From: Ophiodon elongatus
Lineage: Eukaryota > Chordata > Actinopteri > Perciformes > Hexagrammidae
Direction: 5' to 3'
Length of the DNA stretch: 64,000 nucleotides
NCBI GenBank assembly: GCA_016806645.1
Contig: JACSYO010000384.1
Location: 2,069,001-2,133,000, forward strand
Positions within the stretch are counted from its first letter, which is position 1. Each line of letters starts with the position of its first letter. Both the position numbers and the translations under genes were made by a program. The notes beneath the pieces are model-generated. The model was not told the origin of the DNA and made no database searches. It saw only the letters and a list, made by a program, of their open reading frames with translations. Below are positions 25,186 to 38,373 of this stretch, piece after piece.

Positions 25186-28061
25186 CTTTCCTGTATTTAG
25201 TCCCTTTATATCCTAGCATCCTTTACTTGTTGAAGCCTTTAAGCTCTCAGAATAGCTCAATTGTTAGTTGTTCATTCAATCCAACACTTTTGTACTATGT
25301 GGTGTTGTTCTAGTAGGGTTTTAGACTGAAATTATTTATTTTTTCTTAGATATGGCCCTCTTTATATGTCTAGAAAATGTAAACAATGTTATCGCAGCAG
25401 AATATACAGAGATCGACAAAACAAAAGAAACTACATCTGATACAAAAGCAGCTCCACTGGACAGTACTGTGTTAAATCAGTCTGAGCTAGAAAGCTTAAC
25501 AAACATGGATTTATTTATACAGAAATGTCTGTGTGTACAGTACCCAAGACGCAAAACATCAGAGAGGGCGGGTGGTGGGAGCATGGGGTTACTGTTGGCC
25601 ATCAAAGCCAGATTTGATCTCCGCCCGCCTCTTGGCAGCGTTTCAGCCCTTGGCTAATGTTCTCTGATGACAATATTTGGCCTCTGAAACTGTGGCTGTT
25701 TCTTGCTGCTTTGAATGGGAACTATTGTGGCATCTCCTCTGTTGGCCTGATCAGCTGCAGTCTGACTCAACCTCTGTCTCTTTCTCAGTTTGCTTGTCAG
25801 CTCTTGCTTTTAAACAGTCTGCCCTTGGTTTAGCGCACACCTCTCTATGTTATTCAACAGCCTTCAAACTGTAGGTGGGACATATAGCAAGTGTTCATCC
25901 AAAACCATGGGATAGTCTGGAGGCCGCTGAGGCATTCCTGAAGCTGTCATAATTCCTAATAGACAAGCTCTTTTGCATGGGTGTGTGGGCAGACTGCAAA
26001 CTACTGCCATCTGTGGCAAATAACACACACAAATAAATCCAGGAATGCCTGTATTCAGCAGCCGAAGTCACTTGTGAGTCGCGTTACATCTACTGACGGG
26101 CTAATTTTTGTCATATATTTTCCCAAATTGGATGGCATAGCATCAGTCCCACAATCTCTCTAAACTGGGACTCGCCTCAGGGCTTTCGCAAGCAAAGAAC
26201 ACAGTCTGTCTGGCTTTCATGGAGCTCCCATTCTTAAACTAAAACACTGCTCTCATTAAGAGTTGTAGCCCATTTACTACTGTCTCTGTCCCGTGTCCTC
26301 CAGTTGTTATGCAATGTATGCACTGAGACTTGGACTATGTATTTTAATTCCTAGCGTTGCACTGTCCACAGCCTTCCAGGCAAACAAAACATGTAAAGCT
26401 ACATGCTTACAGGGAGGATTTCTTGGTGGAGACCTCCATTGCATCATGGGATGTCAGATGTCTGTCAGGAAGCGGAATGTAATGTAATGTGCATACTGAT
26501 ATGAGACCACGGCAAACCGTAATTTTATTTTGAAATATTGTCGATGAAAGTATGAATGTCATGGCTTTCTGTGAATGAAGAAAAAAAAAACTATATCTGT
26601 TGCAACAGTTTTATTAATAGCAGCCCTGATTCAGAATTATTTTACTTTGTGTCATGGCCTGAATGGTTATCTGAATTCAGATTTGTCTGGCATTCATCCA
26701 TTTTTTTACAGGATGAATGTAAAAAGATCTTGAGGTTTGGCAAACAATCCACTTCTAAGGTAGAACAGCAACTCAACTGCAAGACGAGGAGATGTAAATT
26801 TATCTAATGTGTTTTTCTCTACTTTTTTATTTTATTTAAGCAGCATTGTTTCTTTCAAAGAAGTTTTTTGTTCAAAATGCAAAATGACATGCATAACATG
26901 CCATACGGGCATTCCCTTCTTATCCTCTGGGATCATATGGTGGCACACGGGTTAGGCTTTTTTCAAAAGCATTTTTTTCAGTCGAACTTAGCTGTTGTAT
27001 TTATAGCATTGACTTTCAATTTATGGGCCAGAAAAAGAAAATGTATCCATTAAAGAAGCATATATTTTCTTTTTCTAACTCATGATGTGAGCTCTGCCGT
27101 TGACATGAGCAGTACAGTTTACGGTGCTGGTTATTGTTTAATATGGATAGTCATGAATGCATTCTGTATTATAAATCTTGGAACATTTCGTTAGTAAAGG
27201 ACTAGTTACTTAAACCTTCAACGTTAACGTTTCTAAGAGAAAAGCTGTAGTTGTTCGTTACTGCTGACATTTCCTCTTAGTGATATCAGCTCTTCACTGT
27301 TTTCAACACTGTTTTAATGTGGATTTTGTCCCTCTTCATAACGTCATATTGGGAAACTGTTTTGCTCATTTAAACACGGCCAACTCCAATGTGTCATTTC
27401 CAATTTGCATTTCCAGTAAAGCCTCTCCCCCGTCGGGCTGTACAAGACACTTCTGAGCTGCAGTTTTTCTCATTCTGCCTTTATCTCTATCATTCTGCCA
27501 GCTATCTTCATTTCTTTCTTTCATTAGATTGTTTTGGTCCCCGCCATAATTTATAGCTCTTGTATTTTATTGGTAAAGCCCACCACACTCACATTCCACT
27601 TGATTAATCTGTAGCTTGGTGCAGAAGAAGCAAAAGGTCAGAATATGTTCAAAGAGACAGTGGCTCACAAGCAAAGAAAGTAAGCAATAAATTGAAGTTA
27701 AATTACTTTCTTTTGGTTTGTTTTTTAGTCTGGCTGGTGATTTAAACAAATGCAGATTTCACTACCAGTGATTCATGCATCTCACAGGCTCTGCAAGCTC
27801 TTTAACTGCCAATCTGAAGTGTGTATCCACAAGTGCACACTTTTTTAATTTTCATTGAAATGTGTACATTCACCCGTCAAACTAAGGCCACATTCAGTAC
27901 GAGCAGTTGCCTCTTATTCAACATGAGCTGTAGAGTGGAAACGACGGGGACTGCATCTCCCATGTGACCTGTGTAGGAATGAGTTCGGAGTCCACAGGCC
28001 TTGGAAGAATTTGTTGTCCAACTGTTCCTGGTGTTCCTGTTTATACATGAATCATCTCCAT

Positions 28062-28063
<2 letters not shown>

Positions 28064-28122
<59 letters not shown>
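28064..28122. repeat. (CA)n microsatellite, 59 bp
   Basis: Perfect CA repeat. Confidence 0.98.
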
Positions 28123-28124
<2 letters not shown>

Positions 28125-28439
28125 CCAGTACCAGAGAAAATCCACGTATAATAGGAGGGGGAGGCAGCTCTCGCACTCCTTTTTCTCTCTTTCTTTCTCT
28201 CTTTATCTCTCTCTGTCCTTTTTTTAAAGTCTTGTAATACAGGGAAAATATGCAAACCATGGAGTGGCAATAGTGGGTTTAGCCAGTGGGAACACAGCGT
28301 GATTCCAGCAGGCCTCTGCCGCAGAGTAAACACTTTCTTTTCTCAAGCCAGAAATAGTTTGGCTGGAGAGAGAGCGGCAGAAAGGGAGGGAGGATAAGAG
28401 GAGAGACAGAAAAAGCAAAAGAGAAAGAGGAGAGGGCAT

Positions 28440-28461
28440 GGGGGGGGGGGGGGTGGGGGGG
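28440..28461 (+). repeat. near-uninterrupted poly-G, 22 nt
   Basis: Fourteen G, one T, then seven G. It can fold as a G-quadruplex in principle and is prone to sequencing length error. Confidence 0.9.
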
Positions 28462-28587
28462 TTACAACAAGGTTATGATGGTCAGAAAAAAAGAATCTCT
28501 TTTCAGTTGCATTACCTCTTTTCTCCCTCGTCTTTGTCTTCCTTGTAAATTGTTGGCCGGTGGCATTGCAATCAGTTACCTCAAATA

Positions 28588-28589
<2 letters not shown>

Positions 28590-28651
<62 letters not shown>
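28590..28651. repeat. (CA)n microsatellite, 62 bp
   Basis: Perfect AC repeat. Confidence 0.98.
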
Positions 28652-28653
<2 letters not shown>

Positions 28654-28654
28654 C

Positions 28655-28860
28655 CAGTCATGTCACTCAAGCAAATTAGGCCAATGGCTGCGCTACACAG
28701 GGGTCACGTCAAAAGTGCCGATTGTCTCAATCACATTAGTCCAGCACTGGCATCTGTTTAGCATTTAGTTAATTGTGATGTTATTAAGTTGTCAGTGAGC
28801 ATTAGGGCGGCGATAAGCAAAGCAAATATTCTTCCAGCCCGGGAAGGCTGTTCTACACAC
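28655..28860. promoter_or_regulatory. candidate conserved intronic enhancer patch A
   Basis: A non-repetitive, complex stretch lies between two CA-rich segments. It includes caagcaaattaggccaatgg, tctgtttagcatttagttaa and gataagcaaagcaaatattc, so it has forkhead-like TGTTTA, TTAATTG and CCAAT motifs. This is inference from texture only. Confidence 0.28.
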
Positions 28861-28919
28861 ATGTTGCTGAAACACACACACACAGAGGAACATACCTGGG
28901 CCCTGCAAGTGTGAATGTG

Positions 28920-29175
28920 ATTCAACCTACGGCTCACTCCTAACTCTAAATGAATGAAATGATCACCATAAAAAGATAAAATAACCATGTTTATGAGGCA
29001 TTTGAGCTCAATGCAGCTCATCGCTGAAGGCCAGATGTGCATTAGCATTATGACTTTTGATCACAAAGTGTTAGCACGTTGCTTTTCCTGTCGGTGTCAT
29101 CTGGCGAGTCAAAATGCTGATTAGCGCCAGGCTAACGCTCGTCGTTTCAGCATCCCACTCATAATTGAGCAAGCT
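28920..29175. promoter_or_regulatory. candidate conserved intronic enhancer patch B
   Basis: Unique sequence with gaaatgatcaccataaaaag, ccatgtttatgaggc (Hox/Cdx-like TTTATG), gctgattagcgcc (GATTAG, Otx-type) and ctcataattgagc. It ends at the CTGT array. Conservation is not testable here. Confidence 0.28.
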
Positions 29176-29194
29176 GTCCATGGTCGGAGGCAGA

Positions 29195-29195
<1 letters not shown>

Positions 29196-29274
<79 letters not shown>

Positions 29275-29275
29275 G
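29196..29275. repeat. (CTGT)20 tetranucleotide array
   Basis: 80 bp of uninterrupted tetranucleotide TCTG/CTGT units. Confidence 0.98.
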
Positions 29276-31059
29276 CCGGGCACGCCAGAGAACTCACACA
29301 GGGCATTCTGGGTCACAGCTGGTATCAGGTGCCATGTTCACCTTGCCAAAGCCAACACGTACAGAGGCATGCAGAGATGAGCGGTTTCTTCTGTTCGCAC
29401 CAAACAAACAGGCAAAACACCACAGAGTACATAGTTATGCTCCATGTTAAATCTAGATCACACTCAACCCTTCATGTGGGTGGGAATGTTTTTGTGTCTG
29501 TTCTAGTCATTGCCAAAGTCGGTTTTTAGTGGTATTTCTGCTGGATAATTGGCAATTAATTGATCATCAAAATTCTAGTCAATTGATTTAATTTTGGACA
29601 AACACAGCATTATATCATAGGAAATAATCTGTAAGACAGTGATACTAGAAAGTGGTTTCTTTGGGGTCAATGACTGAGGATGGTCTCAGCTTACATTTTG
29701 GCTCTATATTGTCACAGGTTGTTATGCTATATAATATCTATTTACTGTTGAAATGTTTGTAACATGATCATTAAAACCCCACCGTTTGTTATTCCTCCAT
29801 CTCTGTAAACAAATAACCCTTTCTCTTTGCCTCCCTCCCTCTCCCCATCCTTGGCACTCACTCTCACTCACCTTCCAAAATAAGAAGAGTGCAAGTGGTC
29901 AGAGACACTATCGGTGGCTAAATTAAATCAAGCGGCACAAGCTAGACTACAGTCACTTCTCCTGCTACTAACCGCCTCCCTCTCCCTCAGCAAACAAATT
30001 TTTCCCCAGATAAGATCTAAATGAGTTTTTCCAGGCGGAGGAAGATCCTCCGTTTGGCTGATGGATACTGTGCACGGCCTCAGTGTGACCAACACCCTGT
30101 AGTAATCATCCGCCACGGCCATAAGTGTTATGCACAGCGGCCTATGTGAATAAAGGGAGTGTGGTTTGTGTGTAAATGAGATAAAATGTGTGAATGAGAG
30201 TTGGCACTGCTACGTTCCCCTGCACCCAGCTTCATTCATTGAGAAATACCCAACTGGGCCTCTGCACTGCAGAGCCTCAGTGCCGAGGCTTAGTGTCATG
30301 GTGGGCACAGTCGCATTGATGCATCACCACAGGAAACCATGGGACAACAGCATGTCAGGGAGGGAGGTAGTATTCTTATAAGGGGGAAATAGGTGGGTGG
30401 GATCCAGTAGCAAATTGGGATGTCCGTACTGGTGCAACAGTCTGGCTGCAGGAGAATCCCCACATGGATGGATCATTGTAAACCAGGGACAGCAGCCACA
30501 CATCCAGAGAGACCAATAAAATGATGTGGTGTGGGCAATGGTGGGGGGGTGGGGGCGGATTATAGACTCCCAGAGGGCTCTGCGATTCACGGGCCATAAA
30601 ATGGAAGTCAGCAGGACACACTGCAAATCTGGCCAGCCAATATCCAGCATCCCCTGCCTCCCTGTTTCGACCCTGAGGATGTGTCTCAGGCGCACGTCAC
30701 AATGCAACCCCAGCGAGCACGTCCCGTTGTCGGACAGTCTCAAATCCTTAGATGCCGCTACCCCCCCACACCCCCCGTTACATTTGCATGTCGGCCGCTG
30801 TGGCTTTGTTCAAGATCTGCCTGGTTAAAAAAAAAAGATAAAAGGGAAAAAAACGGATAGATAAGGAAAGAGACAGAATGGTGGAAATCCACGAAGGCCT
30901 TTGCCATCCGGGGAATAAAAAGGCCTCTTTTGTCAGGAGGTTCCCTACTTTCAGATACCCCATCACATTTTAACCTTGGCAAGGCGAGGACTTTGAATAT
31001 AAAGGGATCGCCCAAGAGAGTGAAAGAGAGAAAGAGATGTGGAACACTGGCCCCACGTC

Positions 31060-31240
31060 AACAATAGCCAGGGTTCTTTTGTCCACAGTGTTATTTGAAG
31101 TAAATCTCCCTCTGTAATTAGATTGGAGCTGTTTGTGGACATCTTAGGAGAGCGCGTCGGTGTTAAAACAGCAACGCGCGAGGGCCCTTTTAATTTACAG
31201 TGCAAATACCTTTCGATTAGCGTGCAAGGAGAGGAGGGGG
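31060..31240. promoter_or_regulatory. candidate conserved intronic patch C
   Basis: It contains ctctgtaattagattggag (TAATTA at 31115-31120), a CpG-dense segment around 31151-31185 (gagcgcgtcgg, caacgcgcgagg) and cttttaatttacagtgc. CpG retention inside an AT-rich intron is unusual. Confidence 0.28.
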
Positions 31241-32039
31241 GAATAGGGACTGAGGAGGAGGGACAATAGAGGAGCCTTTCAATCCTTTTCTTTTTGTTGT
31301 TGTTGTTTGAGAGCGGGAAGAGGTTCGAGCAGCTCTCCTGTGTTCCTTAATTGTGAAGCAAGGAGATTAGTACGAGTGCTTCCAACCTTTCACCCCAAAC
31401 AAAGGAGCCATCAGATCCAGTTGCCTAGTGACACAAGGTTTCACACCGGCAAATTTAGCCACTCCCTTCAGCACTCCTGCTCCTCGTGGTACATCTGAAG
31501 AGAAGGAACGAAATCTCCAGCCTTTGCTCGACGTGAGTCCCTCTGCAAACCTTTTCTGTCCCTGTCCGTCTGACAGCACCACTTTAATGGCACCGAGCAG
31601 CCACGCTAATGAAAATGGCCGTTCATCCTCACTCTAAGTCTGTCTCTCAGACTCATATAAAAGTTAATGTACCCGTGACAATGACATTCAGAAGACCGTT
31701 TAGCTTTGGACAAATGCTGCATTTCTTGGTGGCAAGAGCAGCCGGGCACACAGAAATGTCCTTTTACACTGCGTGCAGCTCAATCAAAGGGCACTTAGCA
31801 GTGTCATATTGATTATGGGAGCTTAACCCTCGTCAATCTTTGATGGGTCATTTTGGCAGCCTTCCCGTAGACGGCTTCGATGGATAGAAGTGCCTAAACA
31901 GGAAGAAAGGGGTTCCCTTCGTTCTAAGTCGCTGCTGCTGCTCACTTCTAAAATAGGATAGCTAAGCTCATCCGAGGGAGACGGCAGGAAGATTCCTGTA
32001 TGTACATGTTGCCACGGCGGTCTCTCCCTGTGTCTTGAG

Positions 32040-32190
32040 GCAGGAGAAAAGGATTAAGATAAAACAAGAGATCCTGGACTATCCCAATTATGAAAATGAC
32101 ATTTAGACCTAATTAATTATCGTTCCATTTGAATGTGATTTCGGCTCCCAATTGATGAGCTGACTTCATCTCTCAGTAAAAGAAATGAAC
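32040..32190. promoter_or_regulatory. candidate conserved intronic patch D
   Basis: TAATTAATTA at about 32110-32120 is a composite homeodomain site. It is embedded in complex unique sequence including ccaattatgaaaatgacatt and cccaattgatgagctgac. Confidence 0.3.
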
Positions 32191-34070
32191 TGCTTACCAA
32201 CCAACACTAAGGGAACAGCTTTGATCACTTTACACACAAAGAGGCTATGTAATGTTCGAATTCTAGGTTGTGTGTTGTCCAATGATTTTGAAACAGCCAC
32301 CCATATGAACAAATAGATGCAACATTACACTTAGAGTTAAATAGGAATTTCCATGCTGGTGGACCTTAATTACAATGTGTGTTTGTTCCAGTGGTTTATT
32401 TTAGGAAAACCAGGAGAGAAACATGGATGCATGCCAGATTTTCTTTTCCCAGTGGAACATCTTGCCCTCTGGGTTTTGAATGTTTTTAGCTTATTTACAC
32501 TTTACTTCACACTTTACTAACCCCTTTCAAAACATGCTTTGGTGTTCTGTAGGCTATTGTATGATAATCACCTTTAGGGGTTGTGTTGAACATAAAGTCA
32601 ACCCTGAATGATCCACCTCTTTGCATGTTTCAGCCCATTAGCTACAAATATCAGCTTGCTTGCGACCCGCTACACCTTTTTTCAATCCAGCAAACAGTTC
32701 TTTCTCCCTCCCAGGCAGCAATTGGTTTGCACATTGATTTTTAGTGCGGAATGAAAATCATCTTGTAAATATTCCCAAGATAGTTAATTACTGTGCACTG
32801 TAACTCATGTCTGTTATTACTGTTTGCAACTGAAAACATTATTGTCATGTGCATTTGTAAGTCAGTGGCCGACTGGGAGGAAGAAAAAAAAAACACATTT
32901 TTATTATTATTTTGAACACGACTTCTGGTAAATGGGCTAAAACATGCAAAAATTCTAGTGTGACCCTTTATTGTTTTTCAGATTTCCAGTTACAGTGCGC
33001 ACAGTATTTAATTTAACTAAAGGAATTGTCTGCAGGTTAACAAGTGTTGAACAATGCTAACCAGTATCTGGGACTTCAAACTAATTTGCGTATAATAATA
33101 CTAATGATAGCATGATGAGATGACAACATTATTCCTGAGTATTGTTAAACATTATCCCATTGTACTCGGTGCAGAAGAGAGACGATCTTAATAACTTCAC
33201 TGTGATGTCATTTCTTGGCTGAGAGGGAATGAAGTCTCTCACTTGAGCGGGCCCGGCTGCATTTGGCTGTTGAAGACCGTACGGTGGTGTGAAGCAGTTG
33301 CTGTACTTTTAGACGGAGAGGAGGGAAACAGAGAGCAGTCACTGGGTTGAGTTTGTCTTGGAGGTGGCCTGCTAGGACAATACGAAAAGAAACTCAAGTG
33401 GGACCCATTACACCCACGGAGGGCAGACTCTTATCAGTTAATAGCAGGTTTCCCCCTGAGAGCAGATTGTTTTGATAGATGGCACCTGGTCTGGCCTTTT
33501 GCAAGCAGCCATAAAAAAAAACACTAGTGAACGCTAGATAAGCTCAGCGAGGGGGAAATATATGTATATAAAAACAAGCATCCTGTGAGTGTTAATTTGT
33601 TCATGGAAAGATGGAGTAAACGCACACGTGTCTGATTTATGACTGAGTCACTGAACTTACTTGTTTCACTTCTTTTTTTCATGATTTGCTCGTAGTAAAA
33701 ATGAGTCCTGTGCATGAGAGTGTGGCGTTCTGAGGGAATCAGCAGTTCACCTGATTAGACGGCATTCTTTCGACAAAATACTGCCGCCGTGACCTGCAAT
33801 GCATTGATCTTAGTTGCTGTAGACTTCAGCACCCTGTGTTGTACAACAGATGTAATGACCTGCAACGTATCTAAGACCGTTCCTGCTTGCAGCTGCCATA
33901 AACAGACGTGTTTCAGGTTGTCTGGAAGCTGCTGCCATGAAACAATGCTTTTAAAAGAACAGGGAGGGAAACCTCTACTGAATAAAACACAAGTGGCTGT
34001 TAAACTTCCTTTGGCGAGCAAAACGCAGATGACACGTGACTGGCTTTTTAAATATCAAAGTGAAACTAAC

Positions 34071-34204
<134 letters not shown>

Positions 34205-34689
34205 GTGTGATGATAGCCATCGATGTCATCTTTATATCAAATCAGAGCTCACGGGTCATTTAGAATTATTGTCAGTTTGGTCTGTCTTTAACTGGTTCAA
34301 CAAATGCGTGACTCTCATCCCACAGTGAAGCCGGTCTGACTTGCCTGTGATTTGAGGCCAAAGATTCCTGTAGGATCAAAAAAAAGCTTGAGTCCCTTTT
34401 TTGTTTTGTTTTTCGAATCCACTGGAAAGACGACGCAAGCCTTGACGAGAAATGTGTCAGTTTTCCGATCATCATTTCTAAACAGCATTATGAGAATCGT
34501 GGCTGAAGCAGATGAGAGTTGAATATTGGGCATTATTGAATGCGCTATACTTCCTGTGATGAAAAGTAGCTGTGTTTTTAAAAGTTGTGCAAAGGCAGAG
34601 ACTTATTTAAGAGCATTAAAAACACTTCCCCAGTGATACCAGTAAGCCACTGATCACTGTGCACCTTGCTGCCCTTCATTCCTGCTCCT

Positions 34690-34770
34690 CTGGCTCTTAA
34701 TATTTAAATAGTCTCCTGAAAATTAATTTAGCATTTAATTATGTATTTATTCACAAGCAAATGTGCCAAA
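34690..34770. promoter_or_regulatory. candidate conserved intronic patch E
   Basis: AT-rich but non-repetitive, with aaaattaatttagcatttaa and ttatgtatttattcac (TTAATTA- and Hox/Cdx-type cores). Confidence 0.22.
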
Positions 34771-36219
34771 AGACTCCGTGGTGTCAGTAACACACTCGTA
34801 AGTCAGCAGCCAGCTGTTCACTGTACACTGACCTTGACCACCTTTTACAGCTGTGCAGCAACAGTCTTATATCGTAAGAAAATGACCAGTCTTCTGCACA
34901 GCAGTGTAACATAGTCAGGTGCTGGTCAAGCACAGGCAGATAAAGATGCTGCATGGCAAAACAACTCTACTATATTCATTAATTATATTTATTTCAAAAA
35001 ATGCCGGCCTCCACATTTAAAAATATATATACATATATACAGTACATTTATATGTATAAAAAATAGATAAATAGATGAATAAATACTTATATAATGTATT
35101 CAAAAGTCCATTATATGTCTGTGTGAATTAAACTAGGTAATGAGGCTACAGTATCACGCTATGTTTATACTTAAGCTCTCATATTTACAAAGATTGAAAA
35201 TAAATTCTATTTCCACACACAAATGATCAAACGTGTGTTTTATCATTGGGGTTGCTTGAGTTAAATTGCCTCTTGTCATTATAATGAAGAAAATAATTAG
35301 ATGAAAAATGAAACTAGTCCACATTTAGAAAAAAATATTCAGCTACTCTTAGAATCATGTTAAAAAATGTAGCAGTATTTATTCAGTCTAAAAAATCTCC
35401 AAAGGGTTTTTTTATTACTTTTTTTCAGATTTGAGGTCATTTTTGGGCAGCAGGAAATTCAAATAATGTTGAAAATCATTGCAAATACTTTGACTGTTTT
35501 TGAAAATCAGTGAAAAAGAAAAGGGTGAGCCGTGGCTGCAGGTCACCGTGGTGAATGTGTTGAAGTATTGTTGGCACTTCTAGGTCCCCGTGGATGGAGC
35601 GCTTGTTTACGCTTGTACGCTTGTGACAATTTTAGATTAGTGGAGACAGAGTCCTGACACCAGAATTTAATTTGACCGAAAGAGGATTAAGTGAAGGAGT
35701 TTGACTGAATGGAACAAGTATATTTTTTTACTTAAAAATCTTGACCAGCTCGGCTTTTCATTTCTCCCCCCCCCTGCCCTCGCCCCCCCCTTAAAGTCCT
35801 ACCAAGGAATGTTTGGGGGAGGCTCCACTGGTCCGACTGCGGTGTCCCCTTACAGTCCGGCTGACCAGCAGGCTCTGGGAGGTGATTGATTGGGTGGTGC
35901 TGGGGCCACCAAGGACCCTTTCTGTGGCTTTAGAGGTTAGGGGTCACCTCCTCTGCAAATCTGCTTCCTTTTGTACAGTCGCAACACCAGGAGAGTAGTG
36001 TCACCCCCTCCCCTCCCCCTCCTCTTCTCTCCCCACTCCCTCCCCCCTCTGGTCTTCACCATGGGAAAATGGGGGAGGCGTCAATTAAACCTTTTCTCTC
36101 TTTCGCTTCAGTTCTCTCTATCTTCTGAAGTTGCTCCTTTTTAAAAAACAAAAAAAATTCTTTAGGTTTAAATGCAAAGAGGCGCTCAGGGCCAAGCCGC
36201 GGTGCTGTTAAAAAGGGTT

Positions 36220-36420
36220 TGTTAAGGTTTCCTCAGAATAAAACTAATGATAATGGAGCATGCAAGCTGTTGTAGAAACACTCCTTAATGGATTACTTAA
36301 GCAAGCAATTAGCGGTACACTAGCAGCCAGATATCAGCATCTCAATGGTTTAAAATATGTGTCGGTTGTAATGATGCTATGTGGCAATTACTCTTGTTAA
36401 TAGATTGATGTGAGACTGGT
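36220..36420. promoter_or_regulatory. candidate conserved intronic patch F
   Basis: It carries TAATGGATTA at 36286-36295, a TAAT-N2-ATTA arrangement of the kind bound by paired-class homeodomain dimers. Also present are gcaagcaattagcgg, gtaatgatgctatgtggc and aattactcttgttaatag. The sequence is otherwise unique. Confidence 0.3.
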
Positions 36421-37950
36421 TGGACTGAGGCACTGATGTAATGAAAACAAAGCTCATTCTGCTCTTTCTGGTGCTTTTGACAAGTTCTCAAACTGGACTC
36501 TAGAAAGTTGGAGTTGTATTTTTTGAGCCCTCTCCCCCCCGCACAATCCAGAAAACAAACTTTAAAACATAACCGATTGAGGGAAGACTTTGGGCTTCGT
36601 GGACATCCTTAAACACCAGAGCAGAGAAGAGCCCTGCAAATGTAATCCTTTGATATGTAGTCAGTCCGAAGGGTTTGCTGAGGGATAACATTGCAATTCA
36701 GAAAATGTGGCTGGTCCTTGGCCCTCAGGGGCCAAGCCTTTGTGGTCACAGGACCAGGATTACACTTTAACCCCCACCACTGCAATCAACCAGCTCCCCC
36801 AACACCCATGGCTAAGGCCTGGGGTCAGGTGAAAGGCCAGGAATCTTATACAGGGTAGAAATGGAGGGAAAAGAAGAAAAAGAAAGTCCGTCTTTTAAAC
36901 ATCCCAAAATGCAGCTCTTTGACTCAGTGACGACCACAGCCTTTGATCCTCACCAACAACTACAGACGGGGTCTTTTTACCTGTATACCATGTAAAGAAG
37001 TGGGTTTTGTTTGAACTTTAAGAATTCACTCTGAATCACACGGAATAACAGGGAGCAGTCTACAGCAGCAGCTCTGAAGCAGACGAAGATGAAGATGAAG
37101 ATGCATGCAGAAGAAATGGAGCGAAATGCAACCTTTCATCTGAGGTGCAACCATTAATCAAAATATAACATGACGCAGTTTGGCTTGTTTCAAGGCCTTT
37201 AAAAGCATTACATAAGTCTCCTAACAGCTAAAAAAAGCCAGTCACTAAATCTGCTTTGATACGCTTTTCATTTTCTTGTAAAAAAAAAAAAATGTTTAAA
37301 AACAAAGTACATGTGAAGTTAAAGAGAACAGAGGTCTCTATTGACACATATTGTCAGCCAGAGGTGTCCATTGTCCAGCGATCACTGATGTGTGTGTCTA
37401 TTAGATTTCTATCACCATAGTTCAATAAAGGATTTGTCATCATCTGTAAAAAAAAAAATACAAGGAAGCCTCTGGGGTTTACCTTGAGGACAAATCACTG
37501 CCACTTTTCATCTTGGACAAAGTGAGATTATCTCTCTTCCTTTTTATTTTTATTGCTACAAATTAAATCTTCTTGGCATCCATGTGGCATTCTTCTTTAC
37601 TTTACTTACCTTTTATCCAAAAAATGTATCCCAAAAAAAATTCAACGAAGCAAGAAGTACTTCAAGCAGGTGGCAGTGTGAGCAGTTTGACTTGAGACTG
37701 AGTGTTCAATGTACATTATCTAATTAGTGATGGATGAATTTAACGTTCACATCATTTCTGACAACAACACATGATCAGTGTTTCCAGATTTCGTGCTCAT
37801 TTAATGAAATTGGACGAGTGTGCGTTGTCTCCGCGGACAGATCAGCCCATTGTGGCTGCGTGGCGTTGCTCAGTCACATGTATGGAGTTAGAGAGGCTGG
37901 CTCTGTTTCTGCCTGCTCTGCTGTCCACCCGAGTGTGTGAGCAGGAGGTC

Positions 37951-37973
37951 GTGTGTGTGTCTGGTGTGTGCCG

Positions 37974-38028
<55 letters not shown>

Positions 38029-38075
38029 TGGTGTGTGTCGCTGTGTGTGTGTGTGTGTCTGGTGTGTGTCGCTGT

Positions 38076-38108
<33 letters not shown>

Positions 38109-38151
38109 TGTCTGGTGTGTGTGTGTGTGTGTGTGTGTCTGGTGTGTGTCG

Positions 38152-38194
<43 letters not shown>

Positions 38195-38373
38195 TGGTGT
38201 GTGTCGCTGTGTGTGTGTGTGTGTCGCTGTGTGTGTGTGTGTGTGTGAGTGAGTGTCTGGTGTGTGTGTGTGTGTGTGTCTGGTGTGTGTCGCTGTGTGT
38301 GTGTGTGTGTGTGTCGCTGTGTGTGTGTGTGTGTCTGGTGTGTGTCGCTGTGTGTGTGTGTGTGTGTGTGTGT
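37951..38373. repeat. GT-based minisatellite, about 420 bp
   Basis: GT runs of varied length are separated by the recurrent cassettes GTGTCTGGTGTGTG and TGTGTCGCTGTG. The combined form TCTGGTGTGTGTCGCTG recurs about six times, plus a CCGCTG variant at the left edge. Confidence 0.95.
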
